The translations under genes were made by a program, and so were the position numbers. Shown one piece after another: positions 1 to 13,457 of a stretch of DNA of 64,000 bases (its first letter is position 1; each line of letters starts with the position of its first letter). A model generated the notes under the pieces. That model worked only from the letters and a program-made list of their open reading frames with translations. It did not search any database and was not told the DNA's origin. This DNA comes from Paracamarosporium sp. OC-R06-R3 (Eukaryota; Ascomycota; Dothideomycetes; Pleosporales; Didymosphaeriaceae). The stretch is from NCBI GenBank assembly GCA_019828545.1, contig JACVRA010000192.1, forward strand, positions 372,001-436,000, read 5' to 3'.

Positions 1-3000
1 CCACCTTCTTTTTCGCATACCGACCGCTGACGGCAATGCCGTGAAAATGAATTTTGTCATGAATCATGAGCATTGCCACAACCCGATCTTTACCCCCAGG
101 GAGTATGTCTTCCGTCGTATGCGTAGCCGTCCGATGTTGCTTGCACCCTAGCTCATCGTTAAGACGCCTGCCGAGGCGAGTAGTTGGATGTTGATTCGCG
201 AATGTGTCATAGATGTACATGTCAAGGAAGAAAGGCTTGAGGTGTCTGTCGAAGAATTCTTGGACGACATTGAAGTTGAACTCGGAATCAACAAAAATGG
301 CCCCTACGTACGCTTCGACGACATCGGCCAAGCATTTCGGAACTTCTGTCACTCCTGTCCAGTAATCGACTGAGCCATTGCTTTCACTTTCCGCTATTTG
401 GATTTGGGTGACATAATCGAAAATTTGACTAGTGAGCTTCTGTAGACAATTATGAGCAGCGGCTTTGACTATGTTGGCACAAATTGTGGACTTACCGCAT
501 TGTTCTGCCGAATGTGCTTATGGAAGCCGAGCTTCACGCAAACCGCGCCCAAGAATTGATTCGACACCATAGGGGTCTTGTGTTCGGTCATCCATTGAGG
601 ATCTTTGTCCGGATAATTGAAGAACTGTAAAACGATAAGCATGTGTGCCATGTACGAAAGAACGCGAGGGGGTCAGATTTTACCAGATGCATGATGAAAG
701 CTTGATCAAGCAGAGAGTCCCCAAGGAACTCCAAACGTTGATAGTGAGGAATATGTTCCCACACGAAAGCCTGCGATGGATGGATGAATGCCGAACGTAG
801 TAAACGAGGGTACTTGAAGTGATACGGGTGCCTAGTTTCGTTTCAGCTTTAAGAAATCATATTTCTTGTCAGTACTTACTGCTTCTCAACCTTAGCGGCA
901 AGGTCCAGTTGTGCGGCAGTCGCTTCGGCTAACTGATACTTTGGTAACTGATACGCTTTGTAGTAATCTGACCAACTCTCCATGAGATGATCATCATTCT
1001 TCACCATCTTTGTAACCGCTTTCACAGGTTCATCCCACATTTGAGGGTGCCAGTTTCCTCGTTGATTATGTTGCATGAATGCAGCACCAATCAGCGCTTC
1101 ACAGACATCCGCAATAGATTTGTCTCCAAGTGCATGAGTGATGACCTGGTTGTGGTGGTCGGCTTTCGTACCAGCTTTCGCGCCTTTCCCCTTGAGCAAC
1201 ACAAGTTTTGGGTACCATGTACGCCTGAAACAGTTAGTCTTACAATTGCGAACACCTACGCAAGCACACAAATACTGACCGAGAGAATGCTGCTGTACGA
1301 ATATACTGGACGAGCTCCGTCTTATTGACCGCTGTGTCGAATAGGTTCGAGTTGCAAAGCATGACCATGCGGCGCACGTGAAACTCGAATTCGTTCTCAT
1401 CGGGTTGCTGTACGAACGTAGAGATTGATGTGGCCATTTTCAGGAAGCAATCGCCCAGAAATTCAACTTCATCATGTGTTAGCGCATAGTCCTACTTCAA
1501 ATGAGCTGGAGATATATGTAGCTTACGGCGTTCATAGTTTGGACCCATTCCGCTTCTAAAGTTGATCTTCTCTTGGCCATGCTCATCGGAATTCTCCGAG
1601 TCTTTCGTAATGGCTTCAAGTGCAAGAGCAGGTCCAATGTCGAGATCGAAAAGTTGGCAAGCTTCGAGTGCAATAAGATAATCTTCCAATCGGTGAATGA
1701 TTGCTGGGAAGACATAGCACATAGCTACGAAAGGGATAGGTAACTACAAACAAGTAAGCAGCTAGCTCGGCGCATGTAAACAAATACATACCGCAGAAAT
1801 TCGAAGAGGTTCTGGGCACAAGTATGCGATGTTGTTTCCTTTGATCTCGGTAACCTCTTCTTGGTCTTTACGGTCGACTATAGCTAACCAATTGCGACGA
1901 TGCCCGATTTTTTCCACTTCCATAACAGGCTGCGAAACATCCCACACTCGACGAGCACGGTCTTTCTTCCACAGACTAACAGAGTAGTCTAGAATGTTCT
2001 CATTCCATTTCCACGCAGGAACGTTCTTAGGAACACGATCTAACGGTTTCATATCTGGCATCACACGGATCGAATAGAAACGGCGCCCACCCGCACCGCG
2101 ATCAACAATGTATTTGTCCAGGAGTTCTTCTTTAGCCATGGCCGGTGTCCACCTATGCTCGGGGTTTTCGCAGACGCAACGAACTTGGGCCATGTCAATG
2201 ACATCCACCGGGTCCGTCGATGCTGTAATCGGGTAATCTGAATGAAGGATGGGAACTTGCCAGTAGTACATCTTAGTGGGATCAGTCTCAAAGTCTTTGT
2301 GAAATATGTCTTCGTAGGTGATATGAAAGAAGGTGGTGAACCAGTGAAGAACCTCGGCTGTGACCTGGAGAGGCTTATCCAGAGGGACTGATATAACGTT
2401 GGAAACCCGGTCGTCATTCAAGTAAATGGGAAACAAAGGAAATTGAGGAATCGGCATGCGAGTCAGAAGGCCGAGGCTTTGGTGTGGACGATCAAGGCCG
2501 GCGTCCACATCCAAAACCGTCAGGTAGAGGAGTTCAGGTGTGATACCTAGACCAGTCTTCCAAATGTCGGGTTTAACTCGCATGGGATATTGGTTCTTTT
2601 TCTTTTCGCTGACAGCAAGATGTGCATTGCTGAACATCGGTGCAGCCTTCTTCATTGTTGAAAGCAGGTTTTCGTCAAGATATCCCTTCTTCCGGAGCTC
2701 GAGACACATTTCAAACGCTGCAGAGCATTTTGCTAGGGCTTTCCTTCGTTGTATTCTTCCTGTCTTGGAAATGATAGGTGAGCCTTCTGGTAGAATAACT
2801 TCGCATTGAAATCCAGTCTCGGTCATGCCATTAGGATCGGGGCTGACTGCGCGGTTTATGACGTAAGTGGGCTGAATATCCACTTGCTCGTTTGTTTTCG
2901 GAAGACATGCAACAAAATAACCAAGGATTGACAAGCTAGAGCTATATGTCAACCTTGCCCCAGTGGTTGGATCTTGATGGAAAGGAAGAGCGCTCTCTGC

Positions 3001-4941
3001 CTGGAGAAGTTCAGTTAGGTGGGTATCCGGCTCGTCGAGCAAACGATCTCCGCTCAGACCCTGACAGAACATTTTCATACGTCGTTCTGCATTCATTGCA
3101 TCAATAATAAGCGACTCCTGATGAGGGTTGTCCTTTTCGATCATATGAAGATATCGCGAGTCTTGGTGTCTGGCCCGACCTCTTGACTGGACGTATCCAA
3201 TCATAGTTCTATATAGATCAAATCGAGCGACAAGATTGCATTGAGGGATGTCGAGTCCTTCTTCTGCAACAGACGTCGAGAAGATGCAGTTTAGCTCACC
3301 TTTCCTGAAGTCAGACACAGTTCTCACCTGCCTACTCAGAGAAACATTGAAATCTCCAATACTTCCGCTAACACCAACCAGGATGCCGCCATGGAGATGC
3401 GGTCCGCCTATATGTGTGAAGATGCGATGCAGAAGTCGAGCAGTTTGGCGCTGTTCCACGAACACGATACACCTGTTGTTCTCATCCTGGCGGTAATACT
3501 GGTCAAGATAGCAGTGAAGAAGAAGCACCTTAGAGCTCAAATCCTCTGGTGTCGCTGTAGGAAAGCCATTGTTGTAGTTCTTCACATACTCAGCTGCTTC
3601 GTGAAGTTGGGTGATTTGTTCGTTCAATTTCCCCACAGACTTCTTGGTAGGAGATTTGTTAAACCTGTACTCCTCTCGAAGCTCACGCTTACGGCTCTCT
3701 GCTTCACTAAAAGCGAACGACCAGTACTCGTCCGATGCCCACCTTCCAAGCTCCGATGCAAGGCGTTTGGACCGCGTAAAGAGTTTCGTAAAGACGGACA
3801 TGTGGCCAAAACGAGTTTTCAGTTCCTGATAAAATGGTGTTTCATAGTCACCGGAGAGTCTCGAGTATCTGGCGATTTCTTCTTTCGGACGATTGATGCT
3901 GTTTGCAGCAAGCGTAATATCGGATGTGGTGGCAATCTTGCAGTGGAGCATTCTCTCAAGCTGGACAGCGGCATATTTGACATCTGTGTTAGCATCGACA
4001 GGCGAAGCGGTCATGCCGAATACTTGAGGTCGCTGTGAGGGGTCCGAAACGGTTGTATAATAGTCCTTCATCAGTTGGGCGTAAGGGTGGCTGCTCTTGG
4101 CATGATGAGCTTCGTCAAAGATAAGTAAATTGATCTGGGTCATGTTGATGAAAGAGTGCATCATGCAGTCGACGAGAACTTGTGCTGTACAGACGATGAC
4201 CATGTTGTTGTCGAAATGTCTCTGCCAAGTTTGTTTGTTCCATAGACTAGGTCCCATAGCACCGCTTATACCTTCGACCGCGTGGCCACCGAGGCCACAC
4301 TCTAGAACACTTGACTGTTGAAACACTAGATTCACGGAGTTGACTAAGAAGAACGCAATCTTTCGTGGCTGTCCCTTATTACGAGCATCAAGTTCTAGGT
4401 CGAGTACATGACGGAGGAGGAGGGTAGCGATGTGTGTTTTTCCAGAGCCTGTGCCTAACACTGCGATGATGTTGTCTTCTTTCGCTCGCTGAAAGAGTTC
4501 CGTCTGGTAGTCGCGGGGACTGGTAATGCTGAACCTAGTCTCCTGCTTCTTCAAGAGCTGCTTGATGGATAGCTTATCATCATCAATGTCCTGGAGCGCC
4601 TCTTTGACTTCTTTCTCAGTAATTTGCTCTTCTTTCTTGACTGCGAACGCCCGAAAGATCGCATTCTGAGCTGCACGCTTCTCCTTCGTGGTAGTAGGGG
4701 CATGGAACGAGGGTCCGTCTTTATCGATATCGTCGTCTTGGTCGTCTTCATCCTGTTCTGGATTGTTCGGTTTAGTCGCGCCTTCGTCTCCACTGTCTTC
4801 TTCGTGATCGGACAGCGACAGCGGCTCTACAGAAAGCGATATACCCGGCGTTCCCGGCAAATGTTCAGATGCACTGATCCAGGACTCGTCGTTCGAATCG
4901 CCGTCCTCTTCCTGCAGCGGGTGATAGTTGCCCCAAGCCAT
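1..4941 (-). CDS. DCL1: Dicer-like protein 1 (3' end cut by window edge)
   Basis: This RNase III/helicase cuts long dsRNA into small RNAs for RNA silencing. Seven exons are visible: 4941-1792, 1743-1527, 1466-1280, 1224-880, 831-684, 624-496 and 439 to the left edge, about 1,538 codons. Exon 1 has an acidic N-terminus, a Walker A (GTGSGKT, residues 163-169), DEAH (276-279), TAS (311) and QSRGRAR (585-591), followed by the Dicer dimerisation region. Exons 2-3 join to give the first RNase III signature ([13 protein letters not shown]). Exon 5 carries the second ([13 protein letters not shown]), and exon 7 covers the end of RNase IIIb and the start of a double-stranded RNA-binding-like tail. Every junction is in phase with GT-AG ends, so the gene looks intact. 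The ATG at 4941 opens the long exon. It is transcribed away from the TAP42 gene. The extreme C-terminus lies outside the window. Confidence 0.93.
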
Positions 4942-5482
4942 TCAGGAATTGATCCGGCGGCGGCTAGGTGTAGCGAAATCTTGAACAAAACACAGCCTCA
5001 ATGGCTCTGGAACGTGTAGTCGAAGCAGACAAATGGAATGAGAAAGGTAAAGGCGCGACAGCTTGGTGGGTGCAAGAAGAGCAGACCGAGCAAGCAGAGA
5101 AAGTGGGGCTGCCTGCCGTTTGTATCATGAAGCATGGGAGCAAACGGAGCGTGCAGAGGCAGGCGCGTAGCGTTACCTGGTCAATCTACTTCACCTCTAT
5201 TCGGTTATGATGTCTCTCATCTACAAGTGTGCGACGCTGTTATGAGCTTCATTATGTTTATAGCCACTTGTTGCGCGTAGCTGACATAGTTTGTGTACAA
5301 AATCTACACTTGATCTTGTGAGATGAGATCGCGGGGTTGAGATCGCGTGGGGAAAGATACAGCTCTAGCGTCCAAGCGCGGCTTACTCATCGACACCAAC
5401 TCACGTGCACTGTTCAAACTGCTCTCACAGACGCCGCCATCAAGCCCCGACGCGTCGCAACACCTTTGATACTCTGAGAAAA
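4942..5482. promoter_or_regulatory. Divergent promoter region DCL1 / TAP42
   Basis: This is the 541-bp spacer between two divergent start codons. A palindromic CACGTG (E-box type) lies at 5402-5407, 76 bases before the TAP42 ATG. The decamer TGAGATCGCG occurs twice around 5325-5350. No coding potential was recognised. Any regulatory role is inferred from position only. Confidence 0.4.
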
Positions 5483-6639
5483 ATGACAGAAGAAGAACCC
5501 AAAAGCATACGAGCGCTGTTCGTCTCAGCGGAGCGCTTACGCAACAACCTCAACGATTTCCCCGATTCTAATGGTGCTACCTACCAGGAAAACCTCACCA
5601 ACGCCATCGCCACTTACGAATCTTGCTTCACTCTCTCGGAACAAGTCTCACTCTTCTCCCTAAATGAATCACTCGACGATGTCTCGTCTTCAGACATACA
5701 GTACGTAGATTTTGAATTTTTCAACTTTCCTGCCAGGTTCTCTGTGCCCCGCAATCTCCGAGCTTATCTCATGTCTTTGCCAGGTACATGTCGATCGGCT
5801 ATCACCTAGCAGAGCTAGTCCAAAAGATCAAAAGCAGAGACGTCTCAGAGAGGAAAGCAAACCTGTTGAGAGCGAGGGACTACTACGAGCGCTTTCTGAA
5901 GCTGCTCGACGCGTATGACGTGCTCAGCAAGAGCGACGCGAAGCTTTGGGAAGCTTATTCAGAAGACAAGTCAAATTTCTCAGTAGCCAGCACACGAGAT
6001 GCAGCAGCACGGAGAGAAGCCAAAATCGCACGGTTCCGCGAAGAGAAGGAGCTGAAGCGGAAACTGGAATACATACAGCAGAACCCTAAGCTAGCCGAGA
6101 ACGACGAGCAAGTTGTCCGTGAGCTACATCTCACGAGCCTGGCTTTCATGGTCCACCAGACCTTCGCTTCGCTCGAATCACTCGCACAGGAACTGCATAT
6201 CATCTCGCTGGCCCCACCTGCGCCGTCGCAAGGGGAACATGCTGCGCCACCAGATGCCCGAGAGAATGACCGCAACCGCGACGCGTACTCCGAGCGCCTC
6301 GATAGCCAGCTTCCGGGTTTGAGATACAACGGGCCCATCCTCAGCAGTGACGGAAAGCCGATGCGACCCTTTACGCTGCTTGACACACGCCAGCGTCTAC
6401 AGCAGGGCGTGTTCAGACCAGATCACAGCCTGCCTACTATGACTATCGATGAGTATCTAGAGGAAGAGAGGAGAAGAGGCGGGATCATTGAGGGCGGAGG
6501 TGAGCAGTCCGGAATCCGACCGGAGGTGGATGAAGACGACCTCCGAGCAGCAGATGAGGAGACCATGAAGGCACGTGCGTGGGATGAGTTCAAGGAGGAC
6601 AATCCCAAGGGAAGCGGCAACACAATAAACAGAGGATGA
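5483..6639 (+). CDS. TAP42: TAP42/alpha4-like PP2A regulatory protein
   Basis: TAP42 family proteins bind the catalytic subunits of PP2A-type phosphatases and act downstream of TOR. There are two exons, 5483-5700 and 5784-6639, with an 83-nt intron (GTACGT...CAG), giving 357 aa. The open frame extends 5' to a GTG, but the first ATG at 5483 starts a typical N-terminus (MTEEEPKSIRALF). The helical core is family-like, with SIGYHLAELVQKI, RARDYYERFLKLLD and an R/E/K-rich stretch. The C-terminal part contains MTIDEYLEEERRRGGI and MKARAWDEFKEDNPKGSGN, the characteristic TAP42 tail. The length is normal. The 3' end faces the esterase gene, which is read from the other strand, with 138 bases between the two stop codons. 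Confidence 0.92.
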
Positions 6640-6777
6640 TAATGTCCGATCTGCGCGGGGGAAAAACAATAGCTTAATTTGATTGCGTTTTCCGAGCGAA
6701 GCCTTCCCATGCTACCGTTACTTGCGCGTGGACCCTGCCGGAAGGATCGTCTCCCCGGATCTACACGATAGTGCGTC

Positions 6778-7790
6778 TCACACCCCGACCCTGTCGGGTG
6801 AGAGCTCAGGCCATTTCTCCAACACCGTCTCCAATAGTGTTTTCGAAAGCACGTTGTAGGCCTGCGTCGTGTGAATTGCCGTACCCAGCCACCCAGGAAA
6901 AAAGAACGACTCACCTTGGCATCCAAATGCAACCCATCCTTGAACCAACCCTTGCTGAACTCCTTCGCACCACTCAGACCGCACCCCGGGAACTTATCCT
7001 CGTCTTCTTCTCCCTTTCTCCCCTGCTCCTCTAACCCCGCATCTACCAGTGCCCTCCAATAATCCAGCCCCACTATCCTTCCCGTCTCCTCGTACTCCTT
7101 CGCAATCGACATGATCCCCTCCGCGTACCGTTTCTTGCTCATATACGTCCTGTAGCCCCTGTCTTTCTTCGGATCTTTCTTTGATGCATTGGCCAAAGCC
7201 GGACCCAAAAGCTCGTCATCGCTCGGTAGAGGCTCTGGCACGTTGACCGGTGGCGGCGTGATAAGGACAATCTTTGTATCAGCGAGATTGTCTTGGATGA
7301 GGATCTCTTCGATAAAGGAGCGGATGTTATCTGAGAACTGGGGCAGCGGGACGTATTCTGTTTTGCCAACGAAGCACGCGTCGTTGGCGCCTAGAAAGAT
7401 GGTGAAGAGGAGGGTGGGCGCGGCGTGCGGACTTGTGATCTGGGCGATCAGGTGGGAGAATTCTCGCTTGATGTGTTCGGATGTGTAGCTGAGGAGGGCG
7501 TTAGTTCTTGTGCGAATAAGAGGGTGCGGTGGGCTTTACCCGGCGTAACCTGCATACGAAAGTCAGTAAAAGGTATGCCCGGAATAATGTGACATATTTG
7601 AAATGTCTGCGGTCAAAGTTGAAGTAGTAATTCAGTACGTACCTCTGTTGATAATCTCCACTTTATCCTTGTACCAATCCGAAAGGAACCAGCCGAAGCC
7701 CTGGGTGGAGCTGTCGAAGCTCCATTGTGTAAGCGAATCGCCAAAGAGGACGAATTGTGGCAGTGGCTTGCTAGAGCTGGTGGATCCCAT
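6778..7790 (-). CDS. Isoamyl-acetate-hydrolysing esterase-like SGNH hydrolase
   Basis: This is a GDSL/SGNH hydrolase of the yeast IAH1 type, which hydrolyses short-chain esters; the natural substrate here is unknown. Four exons: 7790-7643, 7549-7540, 7488-6915 and 6861-6778, giving 271 aa. Block I is FVLFGDSLTQWSFD (catalytic Ser), block III is FLGANDACF, and block V is DGLHL, with the Asp-His pair near the C-terminus. Exon 2 is only 10 nt. It is needed to join INRG to GYTSEHIKREF, which matches the conserved RGFxGYTS of the family. The ATG at 7790 is chosen because the only upstream in-frame start is a TTG. No signal peptide is visible, so the protein is probably cytosolic. Confidence 0.87.
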
Positions 7791-10227
7791 CTTGGAACAA
7801 TTGTATAGCTGTGTCTCGAGGTCGGCGGTAGCAAGTTTGTGAAGGTGGACGATGTTAGGCAACCCTCGGTAAAAAGTATGTTGTCACACGTGAGGTGGGC
7901 ACAAAGAGGTAGAGCGATCGAAGACCCGCATGTGTTGCGAAGTTGATACCTGAGACTTCGCCTGCTGCGTGTGAACTTCCCTGTGTTTATATGGGGGTGG
8001 GGGTGAAGTGTAGCTTAGAGCCTGGGAGGGTAACATCCCACATCATTGGCTCGCTTAATGCGGCTGGGCACAGCTCATCAAAAGTGGGTCATGAAGATGT
8101 GGGACCTTGATACTACTAACGTGTAGAGCTCAAATGTAGCCATTGCCGTTTCATGAGACCAAGTACTAATCAGGATTCAGAGTCTTGCGTGCTTTTGAGA
8201 AGCGAAATCAGCTCTGTTCGCAAGGCCGTTCTACTCAACCCTCATAGTTTTATCCCTTGCATTTATTAACATAGAGTGCAGCCGTGGACGGTTAGAAAAT
8301 CACGTAGAGTGGAAATGAAGATGGTGCTATTTATGTAGAATTCCATCATTGTTGTTTCATTTTCCTATCTCCTAAGTATTCAACTGGTTCAAGATGCAGC
8401 GAATGAATTGAAGACAGTGTTCTCACGCTACATTCTATAAGATGTTGGTACGTATGTGCTGACTTGAGGGAATCCAAACAGTATCAGATACTGTGATATC
8501 GTTGAGGTTTGGTCTCTAAAAAAAGTGCTCTTTGACATCTGCAAACGAGAGCTAATAAGATGTATCTGTCCGAACCAAAGCTTACTTCCTGACCAAGGAT
8601 GTTTTTTCAGACACGATACCGAAGCATGCTCATGCTATGATGTGAGAACCAAGGGCCATAGTAACTTACGCGACAAATTGCAGAACTATTGGCAAAGACA
8701 AAAATATATACAGCCCTGGTTATACGTCAACGCCTTGACCATAAGTTCAACGTATGGTTGGTACGAAGTCCGAAACATGCTGCCTTTTTATGTCTCACCG
8801 TAGCATCTATGTGGCTCCGGTAGCGCCTTGAAACACCCTGTGCAGTTCACTCGAGTTACGGTATGGGTGGTGTCCCAAGCTTCTGAAGGCCGTTCGGAAG
8901 ACATGGAACGATAATGTAGGAAGGTGTACAGTCGGCTGATGCACCAATTTTAGCCTGCATGCGTTCACCACGAATCAATCGATACGGAACGACTCGCAGA
9001 TATACGAGAGGGAGCAACCGTTTGCGGGGATTGCGGCTTCGCTTGTGCTACCATCCAGATTCTTCTGGAATCCTTGTCGGTTGTAATGCACGCGCGTCAG
9101 CGTTGCCGTTGCGTCGGTACCTGGGATCCAACGCGGTTGCGAATCGCAAGGGTGCAGCATATCGTACGATGAGATGCAACGCCAAACCCTTGTCTGCATG
9201 ACAAGACGAGGTTCCTAAGATTGATGGGTTGCGGCATGGTTGGTGAGCACTAAGGGGAATTTGCTGATATTCCAGAGAGGCGAAGGCCTGATTTGGCGCG
9301 TAGGCCGTGCAGGCGATTTCGAGGGGAGGGACTGGGGTAGCCTGTAGGGCTAGGGGATGGTATATGCGATAAAGAGGGTGGCTTCAAACGTAATTCGCGC
9401 GAATAAAGCCAAGCGTGGGAAGAAAGGAGAGGAGGCTACGGGCCAGCAGGCGAAGGTCCGCATGCCGCTGCGGAGGCGACGAGTGCCGGCGTGTTCCTGA
9501 GGGTTCCCGGGGCTTGGGCGGTGGCGCTCGGCAGAGGCCCAGAGAGCAGACGGCAAGACTCAATCAAACCGTGAGCGGCCAAGCCGTGCTGACATGCAAG
9601 AGATGCAGTCGATACGAACGCGAGCAGATAGAGTGAGACGGATGGACAGGCATGGGGCTTCCAATGGGACGGCGGAGCAAGGAGGGCGCGGCGGGGGCAA
9701 CTCTGGCGAGAGGGTGGTGAAGAGTCGGCGGCGGAGAAGCAGCACAGGACAGAAGGTCAGCGGAGGGCACAGACGGAGGTTGCGATAAGAAGACACACGT
9801 TACTCGAAACTATCGCCATTCGAAAGGGCCGGCCGAGGTGGGATTGGCGGCAGGGGTCCCCTGCGGGCCGCGCAGGCCCGAACAAGCAAGGCGGCACCGT
9901 TTCGGCGGACCACACGAGGCGCATCTGGCGACATTGGGTGTGATGCAGAGAGTCGACGGGTGCGTCTAGTAGTTGCCTGTGCTGGGATGCGCGCTGGCGA
10001 CGGGCGACGGGCGACGGAGGCCATCTGCTGGTGCCGATTTGTACAAGCCGTTGCCCTCGTCCAGCACCCGTGGTACCCCACGCCAGTCGTCGACCGCTGC
10101 TAGCTCTCGCGACCTCTTCACACTGCGCCGACCTCTATACAGCGCACACGACACCTTGCACCCTCGCTGGCAAGCTTGACATGCGGTAGCCGTGAAGGCC
10201 GCGCCGTTTTCCGGTCATAACAACAAC
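7791..10227. other. Long intergenic region, no gene recognised
   Basis: This 2.4-kb region lies between the divergent starts of the esterase (minus) and TSC1 (plus). The left half has ordinary composition with only short, incoherent open frames. From about 9250 on it is GC-rich and is probably the promoter and long 5' leader of TSC1. No domain, tRNA or repeat was recognised. Confidence 0.5.
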
Positions 10228-13200
10228 ATGGCTGGCTCTGGGTACGTTGTCCTCGTCCATCTTCCGCTCGCAGCCGCAGTGCTCACCAGAAGCCAGGACA
10301 ATGCGCGAGACGCTCAAGGCGCTCAACACCACCTTCGCTACTCCGACGGCTCCCTACCCGCTTCCCGACGAGCTCCACGCCACCATAGCCAATTTCCTCG
10401 ACAAATACTACGACATCGATGATGCGGATTCGCAACGCTTCCACGACGACCTGCTTCCCTTGTACAACAAATATGTTGCCGGAAACCCTGACAATCTCGG
10501 TCCCTTCCTCAGCGTCTTGCGCGCCGTCAAGCCTGTGCTTACAGGGGAAGCACGCCTGGGCGAGTGGTGGGACCTGGTGCTCAAGCCCACCCTCGACAGT
10601 GTTGGCCACAAGAAACACGAGGTGGAAGAAGCAAAGGAATTGCTGCAGAGCTTCTTGGTCTTCGAAGCAGACGATGACGGAGAAAAGGCCAAGGAGCGCG
10701 CCCGGCTGTCGGACCTGTTTTTGCGCAAGACGTTGGACATGTACTTGACGAGGACCAAGGTACCTACCGACACTGAGCATGTTGTCTCTCCCGAAGACGA
10801 TTACATCTCGAATGAGATTGAGTCGGTCTTGGTAGCTTTTGGACGGAGGCAGCCGAAAGAGCTGCTTCTTGCCGTTGATGAGCTCTTTGTTCAGAAACAG
10901 TACCGCACCCAGGCCCTAATACTGCTCAACGCCTTCGTCCGTCTGCAGACGCCTCACCTCTACGTGGTTCTGGAGACGCAGCTCATACAGCACCTCGAAA
11001 GTTGTTTGCTCATCGACGAATCCTCTGCCGTCATTGGTCAAGCCTTAGTTGTACTCATCATGTTTCTGCCTCACATCACTTCCGCACTCACGTCCGATCA
11101 CCATCTGCCGCGGCTGTTCCTCATCTACAGTAGGTTGCTGTGCTGGGACAAGTTTGGTAACCCAGGCGATGCAACAGCGACTGGACATGCATCCGAAGAT
11201 GATTTATCAGACAGCTCAGATGAGGAGGACTCTGCCTCAGCGTGGGAACAGCTGCAACATTCTACTGATCACGGTGACTCAGCACCACCTACTGCTCTCC
11301 TACACTATTTTACGTTCCTCTACGGGCTTTTCCCACTGAACTTCATGAGTTTCATTCGGAAGCCTAGGAAGTTGCTGAAGTCAATGAACTTTCCTGGCGC
11401 CGATGACTTTGATCTGGACCCCGATCTACTTCACAGTAGGACAGAGCCATACCGACGAGTGCATCTCATGCACCCAAACATGTTCTCAACCACGATCGAG
11501 GACGAATTAACAGAAAACAGATGGCTTGATAGCGATCCTGCAGACGTAGTCATGGATTGCATGGATTTATGCGTAGCCGTGTCCACTACGCTCGATGACC
11601 CTGGACCACCACCCACCACCAAGCTGCCAGATCTTCCCATCCCACCCATTCCAGAGTCAGACTTTGCTCTCGACGACAGCACCACTGCGAATGAATCGGC
11701 GGCTAGTTGGAGGAACACCCAATCAACGATGGTCGCATCTTCTGCAAACGGTCAACCGGACAGTCTCGAGGGCTCCGAGATCCCAGAAAATGCCAAATCG
11801 GCTGCATCAGCCTCTCCACTGTTGCAGTGTAAAGATGTGATCGACTCACCGACACTCCCACCGGTGAAGGAAGTACCAAGAAAACAAAGCTTTCTCTCCC
11901 CACCCTCCGCCGCTCCACAACGTCTGACTTTGCATACGCCCAGTGCGGATAACTTTGCGCAAATGATCAGTTCCCCAAGCTCCCCTACAGAGCCACACTT
12001 CCAAAATTTAAGCATCGCTGCGTTGCAGAGGGAGATCATGCTGCTGCGGAACGACCTCAACTTCGAGCGATATCTCAAAACTCAACACATAGCACATATC
12101 GGGCAGATGCAAAGGAAGCATATCAGAGAAGCCACTGCGGAAGCTGACACGCAGAATTTAATCAACACCAACAAGACCCTTAAGGCTAAACTAGCTAAAA
12201 TGAACGAGCAGCATGCCCAGCTAAAGAAGGAAACGCTCACCCGCCGCAACCAAACACAGAACTGGGAACGCGAACTCACCGGCAAAGTGAAGTCGTATAG
12301 GGACGAACAGAAATTACGACAGGGCGAAGAAGAAACGCTTCGCTTCGAACTGAAAAAGATCCAAACAGACTTCGAGCAGCTGAAGAAGATTGTCGAGAAG
12401 GCAGAGGCAGAAGAACTGCGCGCTAGACAACGTACACAGGCTCTCGAACTCGAGCTAGGGGACTATGGCGATATGAAACAGGAGCTTGACGCTGCTCAAG
12501 AAAAGATTGCGATGTATGAGAGCCAGAACAAGGAGTTCAATTCCCTCATTCAGCAACGCAATGAACTACGCAATGACCTCGAGCTTACCCACATGCGGTT
12601 GAACAGCCGGGAGTTGGAGCGCGAGCGAACCATTAAAGCATATGAACGACGGATTATGGACCTCGAAACACGATTGCAGTCCGCAGAGAAAGGTGCCGTG
12701 AAGCCAGGTCAACTCCCACCTTCCATGCAACAAATGGTGGATTCGGTGCTTGCCCAGAACAATTCCAAAATCACGAACATGAAGAAGATGTACCAGCGTT
12801 TGCAAGAGCAGAAAATGGAGCTCGAAATGGAGTATCACGAGCTCAGAGGGGAGCATCAAGCTCTTATTGGCCGCTTGCGCAACGAAAAACTGGATTACAG
12901 TGATACCGAGAGAGACGCATTGAGTCGTAACTTCAGCGTCCACTCGAAAGCAATGTACGACTCTAGGCTCCTCCCGCCACTGACATCAGACATTTCCCAA
13001 GGCTATGACGGCTACAGCGAACACCAGTCACCAACATCTCCGACTAGCCCTTCTACGGCTGCATCGCCTGCACGGCAGCCGCGGTTAGACTCGATGGCAC
13101 GCTCACAAATGCACAGCTATGGGCCTGACTTCTCCGGGCCTTATGAGAAATCGCTTAATGCTCTTTTTGAGAGCCAGAACGCCATGGGGATTGGTCAGTC

Positions 13201-13457
13201 AAGTGGCAAGAGCGAGCATTCGGTGGAAACGAGTAGTAGCAAGGGTGAGAGGAAAGATAGGACGGCTTCGAAGGCGGATACTCGACCATACTATGGCGGC
13301 CGTGGTAAGTGTCGTCTTAATTTCGCACAATCGGCACAGGCTAACGAGAATAGGCGGCGCACAGAACCACTCGAGCAAGAAAAAGGAAACGAAAGAGTCC
13401 AAGAAAACGAGCGAAAAGAAGACTGGAGGGTTCCGTGGGCTAAGGAACATCGTGTAG
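10228..13457 (+). CDS. TSC1: Hamartin / TSC1-like TOR-pathway regulator
   Basis: Hamartin pairs with tuberin (TSC2), a GTPase-activating protein for Rheb, and restrains TORC1. Three exons: 10228-10241 (14 nt), 10297-13304 and 13354-13457, giving 1041 aa. The tiny first exon (ATG at 10228, donor GTACGT) joins in frame to the MRETLKALN segment. Residues 1 to about 420 form the alpha-helical hamartin domain (GPFLSVLRAVKP, EWWDLVLKPTLD, FLPHITSAL). An S/P-rich linker follows, then a long coiled coil around residues 580-880 rich in E, K, Q and R. The tail is basic (HSSKKKETKESKK). The last intron (13305-13353) removes a frame that would otherwise run on to 13630. Assignment rests on the domain order and hamartin-like N-terminus. 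Confidence 0.85.

Noticed and set aside
3391..4038. 215-codon plus-strand frame
   Set aside because: Antisense shadow of the DCL1 helicase exon.
10247..10300. Upstream extension of the TSC1 frame to a TTG
   Set aside because: It lies in the first intron; the ATG at 10228 with a 14-nt exon gives a proper start.
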